Virus record (IMG/VR): IMGVR_UViG_3300042544_003919
Location: 1-23,690 of that record
Strand: one strand, 5' to 3'
Length of the DNA: 23,690 nucleotides
Origin: a virus
Shown: in pieces, positions 14,701 through 20,769 of the stretch
Layout: every line of letters begins with the position of its first letter
How positions within the stretch are numbered: position 1 is the first letter of the stretch
Made by a program: the position numbers and the translations under genes
Notes under the pieces: generated by a model
Told to the model about the DNA's origin: nothing
Databases searched by the model: none
The model's input: the letters and a program-made list of their open reading frames with translations, nothing else

Positions 14701-14829
14701 TCATGGCTGCACCAGCAGTTCCGCGATCCAGCAGAGCGCGATGAAACCGCCGGCAAAGACAGCGCCGATGGTGAAGTTGCGGAGCACACGGCCGATGCGG
14801 CGCAACCGGCGCATGGACCGCCGCGTCAT
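14701..14829 (-). CDS. Single-span membrane peptide (42 aa)
   Basis: The peptide starts with a basic segment (MTRRSMRRLRRIGRVLRN) and continues into one hydrophobic helix, residues 19-39 (FTIGAVFAGGFIALCWIAEL onward), ending QP. It is framed by ATGA overlaps on both sides: its start with the nuclease gene stop, and its stop with an ATG at 14704. Arginines before the helix suggest an N-in orientation. Small membrane peptides in phage early operons can act in superinfection exclusion or host takeover; there is no direct evidence for either here. Confidence 0.6.
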   Translation of the reverse strand: MTRRSMRRLRRIGRVLRNFTIGAVFAGGFIALCWIAELLVQP

Positions 14830-15176
14830 GACTTCACCTGCGGTGGCGGCAGCCCGCGTCCAATCAGTTCCAGCCAGACATGCAAGGGCACCACCACCAG
14901 CGGTGCGGCACGGTCGCGCCAGAGAAACAAGGCATCATGCGTGCCAAGCCAGCGCTCCAGCGTCTTGAAGCCCTCGCCATCTCCGCGGGCTTTGACCTCA
15001 GCCACCAACGGCGGTTCGGCCACGCCGCGGGCATAGATGTCGATATCGGCGCCATTGCCGCGATATCGCGTGGCACCCGATAGCGGCACACGCTCGGCGG
15101 CGATGCCGCTTTGTTTGTGAAGTTCCACCAGCGCGCGTTCGCGCCGCAGGCCCTTATCGCGAGATGCTTTACCCAT
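14826..15176 (-). CDS. Holliday-junction-resolvase-like PD-(D/E)XK nuclease (116 aa)
   Basis: A compact nuclease resembling archaeal-type Hjr resolvases. A Lys/Arg-rich first helix holds E13 (GLRRERALVEL), and the core shows D44/D46 (GADIDIY) and E60-x-K62 (LVAEVKAR), the expected order E, D, ExK. The length also fits Hjr. The probable job is resolving branched phage DNA during recombination or replication. The ATG at 15176 has GAGGTG 8 nt upstream; an alternative GTG at 15188 would overlap the upstream stop as GTGA and add four residues. The end overlaps the membrane-peptide start as ATGA. Confidence 0.82.
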   Translation of the reverse strand: MGKASRDKGLRRERALVELHKQSGIAAERVPLSGATRYRGNGADIDIYARGVAEPPLVAEVKARGDGEGFKTLERWLGTHDALFLWRDRAAPLVVVPLHVWLELIGRGLPPPQVKS

Positions 15177-15184
15177 GTCGCACC

Positions 15185-15547
15185 TCACGCGGCCTGCGGC
15201 AGCGATGACGCCGCCTGGGGGGAGGGGGGGGCCTGCAGGATCAAACGGGCGCTGCCCTGACTCGGCCGGGGACGCGCAATGGCGAGATAAAGGTAGTCAT
15301 CCCGCCCGAGGCGTTGCTGGACGAGATGCACCAAGCCCATCTCAGCCATGTGCAGCGTCAAGTTCTTCAGGCCACGCAGGTGGCGGCGCTCACTGTCGCC
15401 CAGCGGGCTCGCGGTCACAGATAGCTCAATGGCCAGATGCCCGCGCCAATAGGCGATGCGGTCACCGGGGCTCGCCGCCAGGAACCAAGCGAGCATTTCA
15501 GGCTCGCCGATCTGAGGCCGCAGCAGGGAAGGGGCACGGGTCAGCAT
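15185..15547 (-). CDS. Phage early protein of unknown function (about 120 aa)
   Basis: I know no name for this family. The core (WFLAASPGDRIAYWRGHLAI and the RHLRGLKNLTLHMAEMGLVH helix-loop-helix, followed by LVQQRLGRDDYLYLAIARP) looks like a conserved winged-helix-like domain. The final 20 residues are Pro/Ala/Ser-rich and disordered. It starts GTG-ATG; ATG 15547 is chosen, overlapping the upstream TGA as TGATG. It lies between an AlpA-like regulator and the resolvase-like nuclease, second block of the early operon, and may be a regulator. Confidence 0.7.
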   Translation of the reverse strand: MLTRAPSLLRPQIGEPEMLAWFLAASPGDRIAYWRGHLAIELSVTASPLGDSERRHLRGLKNLTLHMAEMGLVHLVQQRLGRDDYLYLAIARPRPSQGSARLILQAPPSPQAASSLPQAA

Positions 15548-15753
15548 CACTGCGCCCCCGCCGCTGCCGGCTGGTGCACCGCGTCACGCTCGTAAGCCTC
15601 GATATCTTCCAGCCGATAGAGAACCCTGCCGCCGATCTTTAGGTATCGCGGCCCTTGGTTGAGCCAGCGCCAGCGTTCCAGGGTGCGGGGGCTGACATTC
15701 CAGCGCCGCGCCAAGTGGATCTGGTTGAGGTGATTCGTAGGACTATTGTTCAT
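15547..15753 (-). CDS. AlpA/MerR-like excisionase-type DNA-binding protein (68 aa)
   Basis: A small winged-HTH protein. The pattern LARRWNVSPRTLERWRWLNQ, then GPRYLKIGGRVLYRLEDIEAYE, is the standard layout of AlpA/Xis-like HTH_17 proteins: a recognition helix, the GPxYxKxGxRVxYR wing and a helix with DIEAYE. It may act as the directionality factor for the serine recombinase or as a transcription factor of the early operon. It is translated in an ATGA overlap with the 76-aa gene before it. Confidence 0.88.
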   Translation of the reverse strand: MNNSPTNHLNQIHLARRWNVSPRTLERWRWLNQGPRYLKIGGRVLYRLEDIEAYERDAVHQPAAAGAQ

Positions 15754-15980
15754 GGGAATTTCGTCCTTTTTCCCGACGCTTGGCGGTCCTGCCTCACCTT
15801 TTCCATGAAGGCGCAGACCCGGTCTGCGGTCAGAAGGCTCGGCGATCGCCCTTTGCGTAAATGCCTAACAAAATTGGGATCCCCCATAGATTCTCGGCCA
15901 AAATCAGTGGCTTTCATCCGGGTGGCTTCCAGGAAGTCTTCAACTTCCGTGATGAACTGATCGCTGAATCGGGTCGTCAT
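15750..15980 (-). CDS. Cro-like small regulator, first gene of the early operon (76 aa)
   Basis: The sequence begins MTTRFSDQFITEVEDFLEAT and contains a short HTH-like region (KATDFGRESMGDPNFVRHLR, then GRSPSLLTADRVCAFMEKVR). The GDPxFVxxLRxGRxPxxxTxxRVxxFM pattern is frequent in small phage proteins that face the repressor gene. Position and size suggest a Cro-type counterpart of the S24 repressor transcribed divergently at 16070; this is inference. No good ribosome site precedes the ATG at 15980, so the transcript may be nearly leaderless or the gene may be weakly translated. Confidence 0.7.
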   Translation of the reverse strand: MTTRFSDQFITEVEDFLEATRMKATDFGRESMGDPNFVRHLRKGRSPSLLTADRVCAFMEKVRQDRQASGKRTKFP

Positions 15981-16069
15981 GAGGGCTAGGATTGACAGCC
16001 CAATTTACATGCGTCAATTAATTAAAATAGGCTATTACCTATCAATGGCAGATCAAGGAGTTAGGCACC
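15981..16069. promoter_or_regulatory. Divergent promoter/operator region between Cro-like and S24 repressor genes
   Basis: This 89-bp AT-rich gap separates the two divergent regulators. Inverted repeats are GGGCT/AGCCC (15983-15987 and 15997-16001), ATAGG/CCTAT (16027-16031 and 16038-16042, 6-nt spacer) and the palindrome AATTAATT near 16016-16023. On the minus strand TTGATA (16045-16040) and ATTAAT (16022-16017) are 17 nt apart, a possible early promoter overlapping the ATAGG/CCTAT operator. The repressor ribosome site AAGGAG lies about 10 nt before its ATG. Confidence 0.5.
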
Positions 16070-16786
16070 ATGGACCTCGATCCAACGCGTCTCAGGGTCA
16101 TGAAATTGATCCAGCAAAGGCGCACGGACCTGAAAAAAGCCTCGCTCGCGATCGGGCGAAACGCCGCCTATTTGCAGCAGTATCTCTATCGCGGGATTCC
16201 AAAGACGCTGCCTGAAGATGCGCGCGAAGCGCTTGCGGCGTTTCTTGAGGTGCCGGACGAAAGTCTGCGTCCCGCAAGGAAAGAATCGGCAAGCGAGGCA
16301 ACGCTGCCCGCCTTGCCATCAGCAGTTACAGCCGCTCCGCCACTTGCGTTGGCTGCGGCGGTGCCTGGATTTGCTCAGGTGCCGGAATTGGATGTGCGTG
16401 CCTCGGCAGGGCATGGCGCGTTTCACGAGGGTGACGAGGAAATAAAGGCAGTCTGGATGTTTCCTGATGCCGTAATTCGCCATGAATTGCGTGCACGATC
16501 TGCCAATCTCAGGATCATCACCATTGATGGGGATTCGATGGAGCCGCTTTTGGCCTCGGGCGATCGGGTACTGGTGGATACCGCACAGCGTGTGCCGGCG
16601 CCGCCAGGCATTTTCGTGATCTGGGACGGTCTTGGGATTGTGGCCAAGCGCATCGAGCACATCCCAACGGCGGAGCCATCACGCGTCGTGATCAAATCGG
16701 TCAATCCGCTTTACGGCGATTACGAGCGCCCGACAGAGGATGTGAATATCATCGGCCGCGTTATCTGGGCGGGGAAGAAGCTATGA
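16070..16786 (+). CDS. S24-family (LexA/CI-like) phage repressor (238 aa)
   Basis: A lysogeny repressor. The N-terminal 60 residues form a short HTH domain (LIQQRRTDLKKASLAIGRNA, with AYLQQYLYRGIPKTLP). An Ala/Pro linker (75-105) leads to the S24 peptidase domain: probable self-cleavage site A113-G114 (ASAGHG), catalytic S156 (GDSMEP) and K193 (GIVAKR). All residues needed for RecA-stimulated self-cleavage are present, so the element should respond to DNA damage. The gene is divergent from the Cro-like gene, and its stop overlaps the SUMF1 gene as ATGA, so repressor, SUMF1 protein and nuclease are likely one mRNA. Confidence 0.93.
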   Translation: MDLDPTRLRVMKLIQQRRTDLKKASLAIGRNAAYLQQYLYRGIPKTLPEDAREALAAFLEVPDESLRPARKESASEATLPALPSAVTAAPPLALAAAVPGFAQVPELDVRASAGHGAFHEGDEEIKAVWMFPDAVIRHELRARSANLRIITIDGDSMEPLLASGDRVLVDTAQRVPAPPGIFVIWDGLGIVAKRIEHIPTAEPSRVVIKSVNPLYGDYERPTEDVNIIGRVIWAGKKL

Positions 16787-17535
16787 CCATGCGCATGCTT
16801 GGGAAGACGCTGCTGGTTGCCCTTGGCTTACTCTCCGCCCCGGCTGCGCACGCCAATGGCGACATGCAGCCCATTGGCCGCTTTGCCATTGACCGGACCG
16901 AGGTTTCGGTCGGCGCATTTCGGCGCTTTGTCGCCGCTACGGGCATGGTCACCATGGCTGAGCGCCAGGGCGGTGGCTCCGTGTTTGAGGCGGGCTGGGT
17001 GCGCAAGCCTGGTTGGACCTGGAGCACGCCTTTTGGCGAGCCCGCTGATGAGCGCGAGCCAGCTGTACACATCACCTTCGACGAAGCCCATGCCTATTGT
17101 CGTTGGGCAGGCAAGCGCCTGCCGACCGATGCGGAGTGGCTGGAGGCCGCGCATACGGAGCGGCGCGCATCACCGTCCGCACCATTCCAGACCGGCGTGA
17201 CTTATCCCTATCCCACCGGCGAACGCCCGACCGGGGCGAATTGCCTGCGCGATTGCGGTCCAACACCTTTTGCCTTGGATCGCTCTGCGCGGCTCAACCG
17301 AGGCACTGGCCCTGCGCGCGTTGGCACCTCCCAGGCAGGGGTGAATGGCCTCTACGACATGGGGGCGAATGCTTGGGAATGGGTGGATACCGCGCTTGGC
17401 AGCGAGCGCATCACCCGCGGTGGTTCCTGGTGGTATGGCGCCTCGCAGATGCATCGCGACCACCGGGCCAGTAAGCCCCCGTCAACTGCGGTGGTTTATA
17501 TTGGCTTTCGTTGTGCGCAGGATCGAGGTTCCTGA
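16783..17535 (+). CDS. Exported SUMF1/FGE-fold protein (250 aa)
   Basis: The protein has a signal peptide (residues 1-25, hydrophobic LLVALGLLSAPAAHA, likely cut before NG) and a formylglycine-generating-enzyme-like domain. The hallmarks are IDRTEVSVGAFRRFVAATG (36-54), FDEAHAYCRWAGKRLPTDAE (99-118), GVNGLYDMGANAWEWV (186-201), RGGSW (212-216) and GFRC (241-244). The cysteine pair that binds copper in true FGE (after RGGSF in the family) is absent: the segment reads WWYGASQMHRDHRAS. Formylglycine formation is therefore unlikely, and a binding or structural role of the C-type-lectin-like fold is more plausible. Its start overlaps the repressor stop (ATGA); the nuclease gene follows after 4 nt. 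Confidence 0.9.
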   Translation: MTMRMLGKTLLVALGLLSAPAAHANGDMQPIGRFAIDRTEVSVGAFRRFVAATGMVTMAERQGGGSVFEAGWVRKPGWTWSTPFGEPADEREPAVHITFDEAHAYCRWAGKRLPTDAEWLEAAHTERRASPSAPFQTGVTYPYPTGERPTGANCLRDCGPTPFALDRSARLNRGTGPARVGTSQAGVNGLYDMGANAWEWVDTALGSERITRGGSWWYGASQMHRDHRASKPPSTAVVYIGFRCAQDRGS

Positions 17536-17539
17536 TCAG

Positions 17540-18040
17540 ATGAAATTGCTGTCCCGCCTTTCCCTGGCGCTGCTGGTTCTCGGCATTGCTGCGTCGCCCG
17601 CTCTGGCCAAGCGTATCGATCCCATCCTACTGCAAGGCGAGGCGCGCGCGGTTGATGGCGATACGCTGCAAGTCGGTGATACGCGGCTACGCCTGCATGG
17701 CATCGACGCGCCGGAGCTTCGTCAGACATGCGAGGATGAGACTGGCGAAGCTTGGGCCTGCGGGCGCCGCGCTGCATCCGAATTGGCGGCGGCGGTAGCC
17801 GGAGGTGAAATTCACTGCATCAGCCGCGAACGTGATCGTTATCAGCGCCTTGTTGCGACATGCTGGTCGCAGGGGCTGGATATCGGGCAATCACTTGTCT
17901 CGCATGGTTGGGCTGTCGCCTACCGCCGCTATTCGGTGGATTATGTGCGCGACGAGGATATCGCGCGCTACCTGACTCAAGGGATGTGGGCGGGACGATT
18001 CGAGATGCCCTGGGAATGGCGACAGGCGCGGCGGCGGTAG
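17540..18040 (+). CDS. Exported staphylococcal-type thermonuclease (166 aa)
   Basis: A secreted or periplasmic Ca-dependent nuclease of the SNase family. The signal peptide is MKLLSRLSLALLVLGIAASP with a probable cut after ALA at 23. The catalytic residues can be matched: D41 (VDGDT), R51, D56 and E59 (RLHGIDAPE) and R103 (DRYQRLVAT), the equivalents of D21, R35, D40, E43 and R87 of the staphylococcal enzyme. Cysteines at 64, 74, 93 and 108 could form disulfides in the periplasm. It follows the SUMF1 gene by 4 nt, with GAGG before the ATG, so it is expressed with the repressor. The role may be destroying DNA outside the cytoplasm. Confidence 0.93.
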   Translation: MKLLSRLSLALLVLGIAASPALAKRIDPILLQGEARAVDGDTLQVGDTRLRLHGIDAPELRQTCEDETGEAWACGRRAASELAAAVAGGEIHCISRERDRYQRLVATCWSQGLDIGQSLVSHGWAVAYRRYSVDYVRDEDIARYLTQGMWAGRFEMPWEWRQARRR

Positions 18041-18208
18041 TAGCAGCGCCATCTCCAGCCTTAGCGATTTTTCGCATTGATACCTTCTTTATCCTGTTGA
18101 TTCTCAACCGCCGAATTTTCTGTTTTCTGTCGTCGGAACTACGACCATGTTCGGTCCGCGAAAGGGCGTCCGAGTATCGCCCGCTGTTTCTAATTGCGGA
18201 AGGTCATC

Positions 18209-18430
18209 ATGCACGACGCTCTCTCCGGCCCCAATCCCCTCCCTGCCGAGTGCCTCTCGGCCCAGGAACGTCTGGATGAAGTCGCCTGCATCCTTGCAGG
18301 TGGCCTCAGGCGAATTCAGGCCCAGGAGGCAAGTTCTTTATCTGCCAAAAACGGAGAAAGTTCATTCGACATTCTCGCCCTCAAACGCCGTGTTGGTCGT
18401 CGTAAACCAAACACCCGCGTCGGAGAATGA
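18209..18430 (+). CDS. Small conserved protein of the DUF2924-recombinase cassette (73 aa)
   Basis: The product begins MHDALSGPNPLPAECLSAQE and continues RLDEVACILAGGLRRIQAQE. The pattern LSxxERLDEVAxILAxGLxRLxAR is common in short proteins encoded directly before DUF2924 genes in alphaproteobacteria. The function is unknown. GGAAGG precedes the ATG at 18209 (a TTG at 18194 would add five residues), and its TGA overlaps the DUF2924 start as ATGA. The 168 bp upstream of it (18041-18208) hold a T-rich stretch and an imperfect repeat GTCGT/ACGAC near 18129-18145, and probably the cassette promoter. Confidence 0.8.
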   Translation: MHDALSGPNPLPAECLSAQERLDEVACILAGGLRRIQAQEASSLSAKNGESSFDILALKRRVGRRKPNTRVGE

Positions 18431-18939
18431 TGATGGCAGTACTGAAGAGAAAACCTGAAGCAGAACCCTATCGGCAGTATCCCGGCACCAGCGACGCCAG
18501 CGTCGTCGCACAGCTGGCAGCGCTACAGAAAATGAGTGTGGTCGAGCTCAAGCAAAGATGGGAAATACTCTTTGGCTTGCCGGCGCCGAACAATAGCCGC
18601 AGCTACCTCGAACTACGGCTCGGCTACCGAATCCAGGAGCTGACGCTCGGCGGCCTGTCGCGCGAGACACGGCGAATGCTCGATCTCCTCGCCAATGAAA
18701 TCGACGGGAAGCTTGGCCGAAAAGCGATCATCGCAGACAGCCGCAACCCCGTCGTAGGCACGCGGCTGCTGCGCGAATGGAATGGCGTTGAGCATACCGT
18801 CACCGTTCTGCGGGATGTCTTCGACTGGCAGGGCCGCAGCTTCAAGTCGCTGTCCGCCGTCGCGCGGGCAATCACCGGTACGCAATGGAATGGCTACCGC
18901 TTCTTCGGGCTTCGTGAGGCCGGGAGGGATCCCCGATGA
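18427..18939 (+). CDS. DUF2924 protein (170 aa)
   Basis: The DUF2924 pattern is clear: VVAQLAALQKMSVVELKQRW near residue 25, LFGLPAPNNSRSYLELRLGY, the RIQELTLGGLS block, and the C-terminal TRLLREWNGVEHTVTVLRDV followed by FDWQGRSFKSLSAVARAITG and NGYRFFGL. The last part resembles a short DNA-binding domain shared with related recombinase-associated proteins. The role is not established, but the gene is nearly always linked to a serine recombinase in alphaproteobacteria. The start is one of three tandem ATGs (18427, 18430, 18433); the first overlaps the upstream stop. The end overlaps the recombinase ATG. Confidence 0.92.
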   Translation: MMMAVLKRKPEAEPYRQYPGTSDASVVAQLAALQKMSVVELKQRWEILFGLPAPNNSRSYLELRLGYRIQELTLGGLSRETRRMLDLLANEIDGKLGRKAIIADSRNPVVGTRLLREWNGVEHTVTVLRDVFDWQGRSFKSLSAVARAITGTQWNGYRFFGLREAGRDPR

Positions 18940-20273
18940 ACCGCGCGCCAACCACCGTCCTTCCCATGTCACGCCGTCAGCGCTGCGCGATCTACACGCG
19001 CAAGTCGAGCGAGGAAGGGCTAGACATGGAATTCAACTCGCTCGATGCACAGCGCGAGGCATGTGAAGCCTATGTCGCCAGCCAACGCGCCGAAGGATGG
19101 GCCGCGATCCGAGAGCCCTATGACGATGGCGGCGTTTCTGGCGGCACGCTTGATCGACCTGCGCTGAAACGCCTTCTGGCCGACGTCGAAGCAGGTCTGA
19201 TCGACGTGATCGTCGTCTATAAGATCGACCGACTATCGCGATCCCTCATGGATTTTGCCCGTTTGGTCGAGATCTTGGAGCGGCACCAGGTGACCTTTGT
19301 CTCGGTGACTCAGTCGTTCAACACGACCACCAGCATGGGTCGGCTAACGCTAAACATCCTGCTGTCCTTCGCGCAGTTCGAGCGCGAGGTGATCGGGGAG
19401 CGTATCCGTGACAAGGTGGCAGCATCCCGCAAGCGCGGCATATGGATGGGCGGCTATGTGCCGCTGGGCTACGACGTGCGTGACCGCAAGCTCATGGTCA
19501 ACCAGAATGAAGCTGCCACAGTCAGGATGATCTTCCAGCGCTTCGCTGCGATCGGCTCCGCGACCATGCTGGCCAAGGCGCTGGCGTCCGAAGGTGTGTT
19601 GAACAAGCGCGGGAAGGTGGTCGACAAGGGGTTTCTTTACAAGCTCATCAACAACCGGGTCTATCTCGGCGAAGCCGTTCACAAAGGAACGGCCTATCCC
19701 GGCGAGCACGCGGCGATCATTGATCAGGCTCTCTGGGACAACGTGCACGCTATCCTACAGGAGAGCCCGCGGCTCCGGGCCAATAACACGCGAGCCCAGA
19801 CGCCGGCCTTGCTCAAGGGGATCATCTTCTCGGAGACCGGCACAGCGATGACGCCGACCGCGACCAAGAAAGGCTCTCGTCTCTATCGCTACTACGTGTC
19901 GATGGATCTGATCAGGAGCCGCGCTATCGGCGAAAGCGCGGGACCGCTGCGTTTGCCAGCTGGTATGGTAGAGGACGCCGTCATCGGCGAGATCCGGCGC
20001 ATGATCCGCGCGCCAGAGATTGCAGCCCGCGTGATCAAGGCGCCGCGGGACGTGAGCGCTGCGGTGGATGAGAAGGCGGTCATCAAGGCGCTAGGCGAAT
20101 TCGACCAGATCTGGACCGCGCTCTATCCGGCGGAGCAGACCCGCATCATCCAGCTCCTGGTCGATAGGGTCACCGTGGGGGCGAGCGGCATCGCGGTCGA
20201 CCTGCGCCAGGAAGGGCTGGGATCTGTGCTGCGCGACATGATGGCGCCCCGCCAGAAGGAGGCCTGCGCATGA
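18936..20273 (+). CDS. Large serine recombinase, probable integrase (445 aa)
   Basis: A site-specific recombinase of the resolvase/invertase superfamily. The catalytic N-terminal domain shows Y20, R22 and nucleophile S24 (IYTRKSS), then DVIVVYKIDRLSRSLMDFA and SFAQFEREVIGERIRDK. The recombinase domain spans about 155-270 (GYVPLGYDV, FLYKLINNRVYLGEAVHKGT). The zinc-ribbon position near residue 290 has lost its cysteines (KGIIFSETGTAMTPT then RLYRYYVS), as I remember for this alphaproteobacterial subfamily, and a C-terminal LYPAEQTRIIQLLVDRV helix ends the protein. It is the likely integrase. An ATGA overlap joins it to DUF2924 upstream and to the HTH gene downstream. Confidence 0.93.
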   Translation: MNRAPTTVLPMSRRQRCAIYTRKSSEEGLDMEFNSLDAQREACEAYVASQRAEGWAAIREPYDDGGVSGGTLDRPALKRLLADVEAGLIDVIVVYKIDRLSRSLMDFARLVEILERHQVTFVSVTQSFNTTTSMGRLTLNILLSFAQFEREVIGERIRDKVAASRKRGIWMGGYVPLGYDVRDRKLMVNQNEAATVRMIFQRFAAIGSATMLAKALASEGVLNKRGKVVDKGFLYKLINNRVYLGEAVHKGTAYPGEHAAIIDQALWDNVHAILQESPRLRANNTRAQTPALLKGIIFSETGTAMTPTATKKGSRLYRYYVSMDLIRSRAIGESAGPLRLPAGMVEDAVIGEIRRMIRAPEIAARVIKAPRDVSAAVDEKAVIKALGEFDQIWTALYPAEQTRIIQLLVDRVTVGASGIAVDLRQEGLGSVLRDMMAPRQKEACA

Positions 20274-20653
20274 ACGGTTCGTCCGACACCATCCGGGTCG
20301 TCATTCCGCTGAGCATCCGCAAGCGCAACGGGCGGCCGAAGATCCTGCCACCTGAGGACCACTGCGTGAGGGAAGGCCGGACGCAGGATCCGCACGTGCT
20401 CCGTGCCATCGCTCGGGCATGGAAGTGGCGGCGACAGCTGGAGAGCGGCGCCGTCTCCACCATTCAGGACATCGCTGTGGCGGAGAACGTCTCCGACCGC
20501 TTCATCGGGCGGATGATCCGGCTTGCTTATTTGGCCCCGAACGTCCTGGAGGCGCTGGTCATTGCCCGGCGACCGCCGGCGATAGCGATCAATGACCTGA
20601 TGACCGTGGTTGAGTTGCCGTGGGATGGGCAGATGCAGCGGGTGTTTGGGTAA
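20270..20653 (+). CDS. ParB-like HTH protein linked to the recombinase (127 aa)
   Basis: A small DNA-binding protein that commonly follows this recombinase type. Residues 40-75 (HVLRAIARAWKWRRQLESGA) lead to an HTH in the order STIQDIAVAENVSDRFIGRM with recognition helix IRLAYLAPNVLEALVIARRP and the ending INDLMTVVELPWD. This resembles the central HTH of ParB/RepB. It might help the recombinase choose or orient its sites. It starts in an ATGA overlap with the recombinase. After its TAA come 116 bp of convergent spacer (20654-20769) with no gene; an attachment site could lie there, but none can be recognised from one end. Confidence 0.8.
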   Translation: MNGSSDTIRVVIPLSIRKRNGRPKILPPEDHCVREGRTQDPHVLRAIARAWKWRRQLESGAVSTIQDIAVAENVSDRFIGRMIRLAYLAPNVLEALVIARRPPAIAINDLMTVVELPWDGQMQRVFG

Positions 20654-20769
20654 GCAGGTCCGCACCGTTGGTTCTTGAGATAGCAAGATTATCGGTGGGG
20701 AGCGGTTGCGGCTACCAAGCGCATTTGTTGGCAGGAATAGGCCATCCCATAAATCCTATCGCTTCAGAC

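Noticed and set aside
15992-16028. TTGACA at 15992-15997 as the -35 box of the repressor promoter
   Set aside because: No -10-like box lies 16 to 18 nt downstream; the nearest A/T box (TAAAAT at 16023) is 25 nt away.
16783-17535. A true formylglycine-generating enzyme, or a diversity-generating retroelement target
   Set aside because: The two active cysteines of FGE are missing, and no reverse transcriptase or template/variable repeat pair is present in the window.
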